This document shows positions 22,504 through 30,731 of a DNA stretch of 64,000 nt, one piece after another. Below the pieces are notes generated by a model, which was given only the letters and a program-made list of their open reading frames with translations, was not told the DNA's origin and made no database searches. The translations under genes and the position numbers were made by a program. Position 1 is the stretch's first letter. Every line of letters begins with the position of its first letter. The DNA comes from a virus. Location: the IMG/VR virus record IMGVR_UViG_3300033145_000476, positions 62,001 through 126,000 of that record; one strand, written 5' to 3'.

Positions 22504-22814
22504 ATTATGATGAAATAAATGACAAAGACCTCGAAAAAGCCGTAAGGCGAGCTTTCGAGCTTGAGGAAGGCAAGACGGTGGTGATCAACTTCAAAGATTG
22601 CCCTGTGAGAGTTGACTATCGCTGTATGGATAAGGATACCGATATTTGTGACGGGTGCAGGCTGAGATTTACCTGTTACTCTAGTCAATATCTTACTCTT
22701 GAGCCAAAGGACTTGCGATTTCCTCAAGACCTGAAAGAGACAATCAATGAGCGGGTCGAGGCATACGTAGAAAGCTTCAAACCTGCAAAGAAGGCTGAAC
22801 AAAAAACCGCCTAG
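22500..22814 (+). CDS. Cys-tag protein
   Basis: A 104-residue protein. A helical acidic N-terminus, Cys at 34 and 42, then CDGCRLRFTCYSS at residues 50-61 (Ser in place of Thr), then a long charged tail ending KPAKKAEQKTA. The start overlaps the ligase stop (ATGA). Confidence 0.7.
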   Translation: MNYDEINDKDLEKAVRRAFELEEGKTVVINFKDCPVRVDYRCMDKDTDICDGCRLRFTCYSSQYLTLEPKDLRFPQDLKETINERVEAYVESFKPAKKAEQKTA

Positions 22815-22824
22815 ATGGACGACC

Positions 22825-22853
22825 TTGACTTTTTTGCTTGGCGATGCTAAACT
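22825..22853 (+). promoter_or_regulatory. Promoter of a probable leaderless gene
   Basis: TTGACT, 17-nt spacer ending GGCGATGC, TAAACT. The following ATG is 9 nt past the -10 box, leaving about 3 nt of leader. Confidence 0.8.
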
Positions 22854-22862
22854 ATATAGATA

Positions 22863-23579
22863 ATGAGATACCATTGTAATCGGTGCAATAAAGATTTTAC
22901 CACGCTGTCAGAGGATAAAGGCAAAAAGTTTGCGTTCTCTCACTTTATCCTTGACAAAATGCGGTGTCCCCATTGTGGGGCAACTAATCAATCGCACATT
23001 CCACGCAGACCACTCAAGACAACGAGACATAGGTATCAGCCAAAGCGGAGAAGTATGGATACCGATGATTATTCTCCACCAAGTATAGTATTACATCCAA
23101 TCTGCCAAAAGAGGATAGTCGGTAATCCGATGTCAATTGAGGGTATGCAGGTAATGTGCGAAGGTTGCCCTTCCGCTTTTAATTGTCTTGCTGGTAATGT
23201 GGATGATGGGACTCTTACTGAGAATGTCATAGACCAGCAAGAGGCTAGGGAGAGGGAGAAAGCCAAAGCAGTAGAAGAGGCGAAAGCGAAAGCTGCCGAG
23301 AATAAAAAGAGGGATGAACAGCTTTATCTTAAAAAGCTACGGGATACTCTTGGCAGTTGGGGTTTCGGTTATGTGTTTCAAAATGGTTTGTGCTACGCAA
23401 GGTTTGGTGGCACGGTCTGGAAACTGGATGCTGAGGATATAAAAGCAATAATGGAGCAGACTTGGCACACACCCAAAACTACTGTCATAAAGAATACGCT
23501 TGATAAGCGACAAATCAAACCAGCGATGGCACAGAAGCTTCTCCAGTGGGAGAATTACTGCGGTAATTTAAGGGCTTGA
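22863..23579 (+). CDS. Zinc-ribbon protein with degenerate Cys tag
   Basis: A 238-residue protein. The N-terminus is a zinc ribbon (YHCNRCNKDF, CPHCGATN). Residues 99-110 are CEGCPSAFNCLAG, a Cys tag with Ala for Arg and no aromatic-Thr. A long Lys/Glu/Ala coiled coil (about 120-155) and a C-terminal alpha/beta domain follow. No room for a ribosome site, so probably leaderless. Confidence 0.75.
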   Translation: MRYHCNRCNKDFTTLSEDKGKKFAFSHFILDKMRCPHCGATNQSHIPRRPLKTTRHRYQPKRRSMDTDDYSPPSIVLHPICQKRIVGNPMSIEGMQVMCEGCPSAFNCLAGNVDDGTLTENVIDQQEAREREKAKAVEEAKAKAAENKKRDEQLYLKKLRDTLGSWGFGYVFQNGLCYARFGGTVWKLDAEDIKAIMEQTWHTPKTTVIKNTLDKRQIKPAMAQKLLQWENYCGNLRA

Positions 23580-23604
23580 CAAAATGCTAAGGCTATGCTA
23601 TAAT
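23576..23604 (+). promoter_or_regulatory. Promoter of a probable leaderless gene
   Basis: TTGACA, 17-nt spacer ending GGCTATGC, TATAAT. The ATG at 23613 is 9 nt past the -10, leaving about 2 nt of leader. Confidence 0.88.
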
Positions 23605-23612
23605 TATAGAAG

Positions 23613-23768
23613 ATGGAGAAATGTTTAATCTGTGGAGAGCGAGATGCCGATTTCGAGGGGGTTATCTGCTATGAGTGTAAGCAAAAAGCAGATGAGCAAC
23701 TCATTGCCGAAGAGCGTGAGTTCTTTGAGAGAGAGGGAAACAATCCCGATGGTCTGCCAGCAGAATGA
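23613..23768 (+). CDS. Small zinc-ribbon protein, probable leaderless start
   Basis: A 51-residue protein: CLICGERDADFEG and CYECKQKAD, then an acidic helix. It lies immediately behind a strong promoter without space for a ribosome site. Confidence 0.7.
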   Translation: MEKCLICGERDADFEGVICYECKQKADEQLIAEEREFFEREGNNPDGLPAE

Positions 23769-24051
23769 CTATTGGATAAAATGTAGTTGCGGATGGGAAG
23801 GGTTTGAATGGCAGATGAAGCGTGGGTATGCTCCGCTCTTTCCTGATGATGTAGTTCCAATGCTTAAATGCCCTGAGTGCGGGAGACAAGAGGATATGTG
23901 TGATTGGAAAGAAATTGGTAAGTGTCCGCACTGTGGCAGGAGATTGGAGCACTTTAGCGGGCTTGAACAGATACCTGAATACTTTTATTGTCCAGTCTGT
24001 AACGATACCGCTTATGGTTATGACGGCAAAGAGTTGTTTAAGCTGGTATGA
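23749..24051 (+). CDS. Multi-zinc-ribbon protein
   Basis: A 100-residue protein (MVCQQNDYWIKCSCGWEGFE). CSCGW, CPECGRQ, CPHCGRR and CPVCND give two consecutive C2C2 ribbons. It overlaps the previous gene by 20 nt and precedes ku. Confidence 0.65.
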   Translation: MVCQQNDYWIKCSCGWEGFEWQMKRGYAPLFPDDVVPMLKCPECGRQEDMCDWKEIGKCPHCGRRLEHFSGLEQIPEYFYCPVCNDTAYGYDGKELFKLV

Positions 24052-24078
24052 TACCAAAATCCAAAATGGAGGTTCAAA

Positions 24079-24834
24079 ATGGCGGATAGACCTATCTTCA
24101 AGGGTGCTATTTCGTTGGGTTCGTTCCTTATCCCAATGAGAATAGTGAAAGCCACAAAGGAGCACGATGTCAAATTCCACGAATATCACGCAACGGATTT
24201 GGGTCGGGTTGGCAGGTCAAAACCTTGTAAGTCCTGCGGCAACATTCTGACCGAAGCAGACATCATCAAGGGTGTGGAAATTACCAAAGGCAACGTGATT
24301 TCCTTTACCAAAGAGGAACTGGAAAATCTCCCCATCAAGTCGGCTAAGACAATCGAGATAGACCGCTTCGTTAAAGCTGACGAACTCAGTCCTTTGATGA
24401 TGGAAGATGCCTACTACGTTCTTCCAGAGGAAATCGGGGTCAAGGCATTTGAACTTTTTGTCAAGGGTCTGAAAAAGCAACGCAAGGTTGCTATCGGTAA
24501 AATCGTTATGAGGCAACGAGAGCACATCTGTGCTATGCAGCCGATGGGTAGCGGACTTCTGCTTAATACGGTCTATTATGCAGATGAAATCAGGGATATG
24601 CCTCAAGTACCAAAGGCTCAGGTGGTAGATGATGAGGTAGAGCTTATCTGTCAAGTTATCAACAAATACACCAAGCCATTTGAGCACGGAGCATACACCG
24701 ATGAATACACAGATGCGGTGCAAGCTCTGATTGATGCCAAGCTAAAGGGAGAGACACCTCCAGTAGCACCAACGGCTCAAGCTAAGGAAGCACCTAATCT
24801 GAAAGACGCCCTGACAGACCTACTTAATAAATAA
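24079..24834 (+). CDS. ku: Ku-family DNA end-binding protein
   Basis: A 251-residue protein matching bacterial Ku over its length: FKGAISLGSFLIPMRIVKAT and the ATDLGRVGRSKPCKSCGNIL block, KGVEITKGNVISFTKEELENL, the DAYYVLPEE segment and IGKIVMRQREHICAMQP. Bacterial Ku is a homodimer that encircles DNA ends and recruits the ligase for end joining. A CKSC pair is present. The length is slightly short, and the C-terminal tail is an Ala/Pro-rich linker plus helix. A matching ligase is at 21586. GGAGG precedes the ATG. Confidence 0.95.
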   Translation: MADRPIFKGAISLGSFLIPMRIVKATKEHDVKFHEYHATDLGRVGRSKPCKSCGNILTEADIIKGVEITKGNVISFTKEELENLPIKSAKTIEIDRFVKADELSPLMMEDAYYVLPEEIGVKAFELFVKGLKKQRKVAIGKIVMRQREHICAMQPMGSGLLLNTVYYADEIRDMPQVPKAQVVDDEVELICQVINKYTKPFEHGAYTDEYTDAVQALIDAKLKGETPPVAPTAQAKEAPNLKDALTDLLNK

Positions 24835-24846
24835 GGGAGTTGCGGA

Positions 24847-24917
24847 GCAGGATGGCTAAGAATAAGGTCGGTAAGTATTAGTAATAATTTATCGGACACC
24901 TTGCTTGACCATCCTGC
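24847..24917 (+). other. Inverted repeat upstream of a membrane-protein gene
   Basis: GCAGGATGG (24847-24855) and CCATCCTGC (24909-24917) form a perfect 9-bp stem around about 53 nt that include a nine-codon frame MAKNKVGKY. It lies in the ku/24939 gap and could be a leader structure controlling the downstream gene. Confidence 0.45.
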
Positions 24918-24938
24918 CCGACTCGGTAAGGAGTAATA

Positions 24939-25280
24939 ATGAAGGCTAAAACTTTGCTAAAGGGACTAGCACCACTGGTTGTATTGGGTGGAGCGATAGC
25001 ACTCTCGGCACTTATCTTTATGGTACTGTGGAACGCTTTTCTTGTGCCTGCGGTTGGAGTTGCGGTTCTGTCCTTCTGGCTAGCGGTAAAGGGGTGGGCT
25101 TTTGTCTATTTCGTTACTGCTATGGTGCTAGGGGCAAAGCAATTTGTGGACTTTTTACTATTTAATCTGACTATCCACGTTGCGAGAAGGCAGGCAGAAA
25201 AGGAAATGAGTGCTCACACCGACCTGATGAAGCATTTCAGTATGTTTGGAGGGCAGGGCGAACAGAATGAACAGAATTAA
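24939..25280 (+). CDS. Small membrane protein
   Basis: A 113-residue protein with two or three hydrophobic segments (about 10-35, 38-55, 58-75) and a polar C-terminus ending GGQGEQNEQN. The ATG follows AAGGAG. A similar architecture is seen in the product at 35393. Confidence 0.7.
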   Translation: MKAKTLLKGLAPLVVLGGAIALSALIFMVLWNAFLVPAVGVAVLSFWLAVKGWAFVYFVTAMVLGAKQFVDFLLFNLTIHVARRQAEKEMSAHTDLMKHFSMFGGQGEQNEQN

Positions 25281-25413
25281 GAATATTTACTACTCGGTAT
25301 TTAACTTCTTTTGTCGCCCGAACCTGTCGGGTCGGGTGCGTCTTGCTATCCTGAACGACCCGAACATCCAATTTGCCTTTATGATGTGCATAATGAGGGC
25401 ATTAAATGTATGA
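25267..25413 (+). CDS. Small hypothetical protein
   Basis: A 48-residue protein, MNRIKNIYYSVFNFFCRPNL..., overlapping the previous gene. Basic and hydrophobic. Support comes from gene packing only. Confidence 0.45.
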   Translation: MNRIKNIYYSVFNFFCRPNLSGRVRLAILNDPNIQFAFMMCIMRALNV

Positions 25414-25585
25414 TGAAGATTTTAGCCTTTGTTTGAGTTGTGGATTTTGTGATGTGTGTGCCGAATTATCAGGTGGAGAACCTGTGGCATACGAATGTGA
25501 CGCATACTCACCAAGAGAGGAACAATGGGTAAACGTGGCAGACCACCAGGAACGGTCAAGACCAAAATCCCCACAGCCGTCATAA
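25406..25585 (+). CDS. Small Cys-rich protein
   Basis: A 59-residue protein: LCLSCGFCDVCAELSGGEP with four Cys spaced C-x2-C-x2-C-x2-C at residues 9-18 and another Cys at about 31. This dense spacing resembles ferredoxin-type Fe-S ligands more than a zinc ribbon. It overlaps the next gene by 61 nt in another frame. Confidence 0.5.
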   Translation: MYDEDFSLCLSCGFCDVCAELSGGEPVAYECDAYSPREEQWVNVADHQERSRPKSPQPS

Positions 25586-25941
25586 ATGAGTGGGCTACCG
25601 TCTATAATGAGGGTGGAGATACTGGTAAGGCACTTGTTCTCGATAGAATTGATAGCTTAGGATTAGAGAAAGATGTAATCCTTGAGCGGATGTCTGTTGC
25701 CTACTACAAGAAACGTAGTCCAGAGTTGGCTAAGATAGTTGAAGCTGAAGTCGGTCAATTACTACATAATGTTAATGAGTTAATTCACAGCAATAAGGAC
25801 TTTAAGAGACTATCAGAAATCTTGCCTCGTGATAACTTGATAATAAATCTAGAGACACTGGAAATCCAGAGAGTGAAGCGACCAGTGCCTCGGACAAAGG
25901 TAAAGAATGACAATAGAAGAAATACCAAAAATAAGCGATAG
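25525..25941 (+). CDS. AT-hook-bearing hypothetical protein
   Basis: A 138-residue protein beginning MGKRGRPPGTVKTK, an AT-hook (GRP core with flanking basics) that binds the minor groove of AT-rich DNA. The middle is helical and the tail strongly basic (DNRRNTKNKR). The ATG follows GAGAGG. Possibly a small DNA-binding regulator. Confidence 0.65.
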   Translation: MGKRGRPPGTVKTKIPTAVINEWATVYNEGGDTGKALVLDRIDSLGLEKDVILERMSVAYYKKRSPELAKIVEAEVGQLLHNVNELIHSNKDFKRLSEILPRDNLIINLETLEIQRVKRPVPRTKVKNDNRRNTKNKR

Positions 25942-26278
25942 CCAAGTAATCCAGCAGAATAAGGATATGAGGCAGAGGATTTCTAGTGGGACTATCACTC
26001 AGTGGTTAGACGAGCAGTTACGTTCTCTTGCCAATTCTAATCCAATTCTGTATAAGTATATTATGGAACACAGCCAAAAATTTGCGATGGGTGCTATGAT
26101 GGTGCAAGACCCACAATCTATAGCTATGTCACTTGCCCTTGAGCAAACGCTATTATTGACGTTGATTGGGGCAGCTTACAAAGGGAATAAAAATTTACAA
26201 GATTTTACTAATCTGATGAAGGATTGGTTTGGCAACGGTGAAATTAAAGGTCTGGATGATTTAGGTGAGAAGAAATAA
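25907..26278 (+). CDS. Helical hypothetical protein
   Basis: A 123-residue protein starting MTIEEIPKISDSQVIQQNKD. Long hydrophobic helix SIAMSLALEQTLLLTLIGAA in the middle. It overlaps the AT-hook gene by 35 nt. Not recognised. Confidence 0.6.
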   Translation: MTIEEIPKISDSQVIQQNKDMRQRISSGTITQWLDEQLRSLANSNPILYKYIMEHSQKFAMGAMMVQDPQSIAMSLALEQTLLLTLIGAAYKGNKNLQDFTNLMKDWFGNGEIKGLDDLGEKK

Positions 26279-26810
26279 TTACTGGAATTTGAGGCAGCGT
26301 AGATATACTTTTGTTCCTGTACCCGACTTTCCAGAGGAAGAAAAGAAGAAAAACCTTGCCAAGTTCGTAAAGAAACATCCAAGAGCGATGGAAATGCTTG
26401 AGGAAATTAAAGAGAGAATTCCCTGGCAACGACAATTCGTTGGTAGTTTACTTGTTCAGGTGGAGCAAAAAGGCGAATTATCACCGAAGCAGAGAAGCCT
26501 GATTACATCACTCTATGCTGATTGCTGTATCAAATCTGATGCAGATATTCGGGAACAAGTAGAGTGCAGAAAGTTATGCTTGAGGCTATTGGAAACTGAG
26601 TTGGGTAGAATGAGAGACTTCGTTCAAAGCGTGGCTAATTTCACTTATAACCGACCTTTCTCTCCGTTGCAGATGAGAAGCATTAGAAATATGGCAGAGA
26701 GGAAGAGGAAAGATTTAGAGCATATTCCAGACTTTAATGAGAAGAATTTTGATGGCTGGAATTTTGCTAGATGGTCTGAGGGAGACAATGTGGACAAGGT
26801 TGAAGAATAA
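26265..26810 (+). CDS. Helical hypothetical protein
   Basis: A 181-residue protein with a GTG start overlapping the previous gene. Charged helices (FVKKHPRAMEMLEEIKERIP...) with a Cys trio (DCC, ECRKLC). A SPKQRSLITSLYADCC segment resembles small helical domains seen in phage primase/helicase tails, but nothing firm. Confidence 0.6.
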   Translation: MRRNNYWNLRQRRYTFVPVPDFPEEEKKKNLAKFVKKHPRAMEMLEEIKERIPWQRQFVGSLLVQVEQKGELSPKQRSLITSLYADCCIKSDADIREQVECRKLCLRLLETELGRMRDFVQSVANFTYNRPFSPLQMRSIRNMAERKRKDLEHIPDFNEKNFDGWNFARWSEGDNVDKVEE

Positions 26811-27321
26811 TATAGCAATCGTTCCGAAAGCATATGATGTGCGGGCAAATAATGTCTTGGTCTTAGAGACTAATAAACTCTACTTCTTTGTTCCTCTACA
26901 AGACCTTGAAGGCAGTCCTGTTGGCGACTACTGCGGTTCATCAGCTTTTACTGAGGATTATCATCCTCTAGCTGCCTTTGAAGCATATAAGGATACTGAC
27001 AATAAGTATCACCAATTTATGATTGTGGATGGTGAGAGGCGAGACGAGTGGTTGTGCTGTATCTGCAAACATAGATTTATGGGACTTACAGGTGGGTGCA
27101 AGTGGAAGCTAATTATGGATAATGCTGATGAAAGACCCTGCTCGCCAGAGTTTGATAGGAAACCCGACCCACCTGTTTTGCAGGTAAAGGGTGGGATTTA
27201 TGTGCCACCGAAATATTTCAATGCTAATTTCAGACGTTATTATCGGGATAGGGCTTTAGGTGATTATGATTTTAACGTTGATGTAGTGGATATGGTATTG
27301 AAGGTTCAGTCGCCAAAATGA
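26788..27321 (+). CDS. Cys-rich hypothetical protein with tag-like remnant
   Basis: A 177-residue protein (MWTRLKNNIAIVPKAYDVRA); ATG after GAGGGAGACA. Near residue 105 it has CCICKHRFMGLTGGC, the Cys tag with Gly in place of the third Cys. A later Cys (ERPC) could complete a metal site. The C-terminus is a basic, aromatic segment. Confidence 0.6.
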   Translation: MWTRLKNNIAIVPKAYDVRANNVLVLETNKLYFFVPLQDLEGSPVGDYCGSSAFTEDYHPLAAFEAYKDTDNKYHQFMIVDGERRDEWLCCICKHRFMGLTGGCKWKLIMDNADERPCSPEFDRKPDPPVLQVKGGIYVPPKYFNANFRRYYRDRALGDYDFNVDVVDMVLKVQSPK

Positions 27322-27326
27322 AAAAC

Positions 27327-27355
27327 TTGACAAATCAAGTAGGCTATGTTATAAT
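27327..27355 (+). promoter_or_regulatory. Promoter of the ATPase/VWA unit
   Basis: TTGACA, 17-nt spacer ending GGCTATGT, TATAAT, then AAAGGAG before the ATG at 27384. Confidence 0.92.
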
Positions 27356-27383
27356 TATACTATACTGATAAAGGAGATTTCGG

Positions 27384-28547
27384 ATGGAAGATATTAGCCT
27401 GTTGGAGTTAATCCTTACTCAATGTGTCGAGAAAAAGCTCACACCGTTGGTGTGGGGCAAGCACGGTATCGGTAAGTCGCAGATTATCCGTGCTATCTTT
27501 GAAAAACTCGGCTACGAGGTCATTGACCTTCGTTTGGGTCAATTAGAGGTTGGTGACCTTATCGGTGTTCCCGCCCAAGAATATTACTGTCCCGTATGTG
27601 AAACGAAATTCGGGTTCAGCACCAGAGAGTCTTATTGCCCTATCTGTGCTCAAGAAAATAAGAAAATCCCTATATCTGGTAGGACTGTGTGGCTCGCTCC
27701 AAGCTGGTTTCCTCAGAATGGAGAGAAACGCCTCATATTCTTCGATGAGTTGAATAGAGGTAGGTTAGATGTCCAGCAGGCAACATTCCAGATTGTATTA
27801 GACCGCAGAATACACACCCATAAAATACCTGATAACTGCGGTATTGTTTGTGCCTGTAATCCTAGTGGTGGGGATTATTTTGTAGAAGAACTTGACCCTG
27901 CCCTGCTTGATAGGTTCGTGAACATTAAGTGGAATTTGGATACACGGCAGTGGATACGATGGGCAAGGGAGAATGGGATAAAGCAAGAGATAGTTGACTT
28001 TATCCAAACCGATAGCAAGCAACTCGGTAATGAGGCAATTAAGATGGAGCTAGAGATTACTCCATCACCACGCTCATATGAGTTCTTGAGTAAGCTTCTG
28101 GAAGGCATTCCAAAGAAGCACTCCTATTGGAGTGAAGTCGCCACCTGTATTCTTGGTGAGGCAGCTTCCTTAGCATTTATGCAATCTCTGAAAGAGGAAG
28201 TTGAGAAACCAGTCAAGGCAACCGAAATTTTTAACAATTGGGAAAAAGTCAAGAAGCGTATTCAACAGCAAGTTCACGCTGAGGAAGGCGATGTCAGACA
28301 CGACCTGCTTAAAGAGACATTCGATGATGTGTATGACGCTCTCAAAGATGGCAGAAGCAAGAAGCTGTCTGACGACCAATTGCTGAATGTTGGGCATTTC
28401 CTGCTGATGATACCTGAAGATTTATCCTTTAGTGCTATCAAAGATTTAGCACCAATGCCTGACATAAATGACCGATTACTCCAGAGCGAACTTGGTAAAC
28501 CACTATTTGATATACTCAAGAAGGCTCGCAAAGAGGATATGCGATAA
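27384..28547 (+). CDS. MoxR-type AAA+ ATPase with inserted zinc ribbon
   Basis: A 387-residue protein. Walker A GKHGIGKS (about 25-32), Walker B RLIFFDELNRG, sensor 1 CACNPSGGDY and the arginine-finger region LDPALLDRFV are intact. A zinc ribbon (CPVCETKFG...CPIC) of about 25 residues is inserted between Walker A and B, which is unusual. MoxR ATPases remodel partner proteins together with VWA-domain proteins, and such a partner is the next gene. The C-terminal half is helical. Confidence 0.9.
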   Translation: MEDISLLELILTQCVEKKLTPLVWGKHGIGKSQIIRAIFEKLGYEVIDLRLGQLEVGDLIGVPAQEYYCPVCETKFGFSTRESYCPICAQENKKIPISGRTVWLAPSWFPQNGEKRLIFFDELNRGRLDVQQATFQIVLDRRIHTHKIPDNCGIVCACNPSGGDYFVEELDPALLDRFVNIKWNLDTRQWIRWARENGIKQEIVDFIQTDSKQLGNEAIKMELEITPSPRSYEFLSKLLEGIPKKHSYWSEVATCILGEAASLAFMQSLKEEVEKPVKATEIFNNWEKVKKRIQQQVHAEEGDVRHDLLKETFDDVYDALKDGRSKKLSDDQLLNVGHFLLMIPEDLSFSAIKDLAPMPDINDRLLQSELGKPLFDILKKARKEDMR

Positions 28548-30262
28548 TGGTAAATGAAGTTGAAGTCCCCAATATGAATGGCAATGGGGTAGAGGGTTAC
28601 GCTGGTATTGAACGTGAGATAATCGAACTTATCCTGCAAAGAAAGTTCTTTTATGGGCATTTCCTACAGCAGTTTAAGCGGCATAATGTTGACCATAAGC
28701 ACGCTGACCCTTCTGCGGGCAAGGTAGTTCATACTCTTGCGGTAAACATTACCAGCGACCTTAAACCTAATTTGTTTGTCAACACAAGCTTTTATAATTC
28801 TGGCGATTACGACCCTGACAATCCAAATAAGCATACGTGGGGGTTGACGCAGGACGAGAAGCTTGCCTTGCTTGAACACGAAATTCTCCATATGCTGAAT
28901 AAACACTTAATCCGAATCGAGAATCGAGACAGTTATGTCTGGAATGTGGCTACCGATTTAGCGATAAATCAGTATATTAAAGGATTACCCGATGGTGCTA
29001 GATGTCCAGATTGTAACATATTCGTAAGGAAGATTGCTGGTGGGCAGTTTCCACATACTTGTCCCTTGTGCAAGAGACAACTTGACCCAAATAAGCACAA
29101 ATGTCAGCCTCTTCAAATTAAAGGGTTTGATGTTGGTGCTGAAAAAATGAGTCTTGACGCAAACAATCCATCTGAGAGTTACTACGATATACTTTGGAAA
29201 AAGCTGCCAAAGCAGGTTATTCTTTGTGGTCGTGGTATGACCGACCAGCGAGAAAAAGAGGCTAGGGATGGGTTGAAGGATAGTGGTGGTATGGGGCAAG
29301 GTCAAGGTGAAAGTGAGGGTCAATCTTCTGGCAGTTCTGGTGGTTCTGGTGGACAACAGCAACAGCAAGCTGGTGGTGGCAGTGGTCAGCAACCACAAGA
29401 TAATGATGGTCAGGGTAAAGACGAGAAAAAACAAGAAGCTAAAGAGGAAGAGGGCAAATCAGGTGATAGTCGGAGAGATCTTGGCAGCGGTATAATTGAA
29501 ATTGATGGGATGAAAGTCCCAATAGCCATAGACAACCACGAAGCTTGGCAGGCAGGAGCGGACAATAAAGAGATGGCTCACCAAAAGGTCAAGGATATGG
29601 TTGAAAAAGCTATGCACCGAGTTAATCAGAAATCTCAAGGGCATCTTCCTGATTATGTGAGAGGGCTGATTGATGCGGTTCTTGCTCATAAGACTGTAAA
29701 CTGGAAATCTGAATTGAGGAAATTCGTAGGCTACGAGGAGTTTGCTCAGTTTATTTCAAGCAGAAAACGAATTAACAGACGCTTCCCCATCGTGCAGCCA
29801 GGTTACGTAGTGCAGAGAAAGGCACATTTTGTGGTAGCAGTTGATAGTTCGGGGTCTATTGATGATGAGGAATTTGCGAAATTCTTCAAAGAGATAAGTA
29901 TTATGCACGCAGCCAAACTTGCGTTGACTTATGTGGAGTGCGATGCGGATATTCAAAAGGTTGAGGAGTATAAAAGAAAGCCTAAGCTTGCACAACACGA
30001 AAGGATTGGTTACGGCGGGACTGACTTTAGACCAGTGTTCGAGTTTGTCAAGAAGCGTTACTGGAAAAATGGTGCTGGTAAAGAGTTCAAGCTGAAAGGC
30101 AATAAGAAAGTAGATGGTATTATTTACTTAACTGATGGGATGGGTAGTTATCCTTCACCGAGAGATATAATCTGCCCTGTAATTTGGGTAATGACACCTA
30201 ATCACTCTGATTACGGGTGGAGTGAGAAAATCGGCAAGAAAATAGTGATGGAAGATGACTAA
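28547..30262 (+). CDS. VWA-like protein with HExxH metallopeptidase domain
   Basis: A 571-residue protein resembling the DUF2201 family (putative metallopeptidase plus VWA-like domain). LLEHEILHMLNKH (about 104-116) is the HExxH zinc motif. A zinc ribbon (CPDC...CPLC...C) follows. A Gly/Gln/Ser-rich linker spans about 245-300. The C-terminal VWA has the metal-binding VDSSGSIDDE and a later GGTDF. The start overlaps the ATPase stop, so the pair forms a MoxR/VWA machine. Its target is unknown. Confidence 0.88.
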   Translation: MVNEVEVPNMNGNGVEGYAGIEREIIELILQRKFFYGHFLQQFKRHNVDHKHADPSAGKVVHTLAVNITSDLKPNLFVNTSFYNSGDYDPDNPNKHTWGLTQDEKLALLEHEILHMLNKHLIRIENRDSYVWNVATDLAINQYIKGLPDGARCPDCNIFVRKIAGGQFPHTCPLCKRQLDPNKHKCQPLQIKGFDVGAEKMSLDANNPSESYYDILWKKLPKQVILCGRGMTDQREKEARDGLKDSGGMGQGQGESEGQSSGSSGGSGGQQQQQAGGGSGQQPQDNDGQGKDEKKQEAKEEEGKSGDSRRDLGSGIIEIDGMKVPIAIDNHEAWQAGADNKEMAHQKVKDMVEKAMHRVNQKSQGHLPDYVRGLIDAVLAHKTVNWKSELRKFVGYEEFAQFISSRKRINRRFPIVQPGYVVQRKAHFVVAVDSSGSIDDEEFAKFFKEISIMHAAKLALTYVECDADIQKVEEYKRKPKLAQHERIGYGGTDFRPVFEFVKKRYWKNGAGKEFKLKGNKKVDGIIYLTDGMGSYPSPRDIICPVIWVMTPNHSDYGWSEKIGKKIVMEDD

Positions 30263-30731
30263 ACGAGAAGCCCTAATCGCTGAAGCAAACCAAGCTGAAG
30301 AAGAAGCTCTTGCCATTCGTCACGAAATGTCTGCTCTTCTTGGAAAAGGTTATACGCCCAAATACAAAGAACTTCAAGAGGCATATAATATTCTGCGGAG
30401 AAAAGCATTATGCTTAAAATCCCAAGCTCAGGCAGTGCTTCCAGTGCAGATTGAAGGATTTCTTGGCGAAGAAGTTGAGGAAGTTGACCACGATGAACAC
30501 GGTAGGACAATGGAGATTGGGTGGTGGCTAGGTTGTCCTAATGTCAACCGAGAAACTTATTTCTCACCAAAGCTACAATATTCTTTTGAGAACGATATAT
30601 CTGAAATACTCAAGCTCAATGCTGGAAAGTATTTGAGAGTTACCATAGAGGCAATTGATGTTGGGAGCAGGGGTAAGTGCGAAACCTGTCCTGATAGGTT
30701 CAAATGCTATACAATGGAGTGGAAATTTTGA
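30255..30731 (+). CDS. Cys-tag protein
   Basis: A 158-residue protein. A coiled-coil N-terminus (residues 1-60), a middle domain with CPNVNRETYFSPKLQY, and a C-terminal Cys tag CETCPDRFKCYTM at residues 142-154. It begins the dense series of tagged genes. Confidence 0.8.
   Translation: MTKREALIAEANQAEEEALAIRHEMSALLGKGYTPKYKELQEAYNILRRKALCLKSQAQAVLPVQIEGFLGEEVEEVDHDEHGRTMEIGWWLGCPNVNRETYFSPKLQYSFENDISEILKLNAGKYLRVTIEAIDVGSRGKCETCPDRFKCYTMEWKF

Noticed and set aside
24217-24723. A long antisense frame opposite ku
   Set aside because: Ku on the plus strand is a strong family match; the antisense frame is its shadow. The same applies to other antisense frames over ligase, ATPase and VWA genes.
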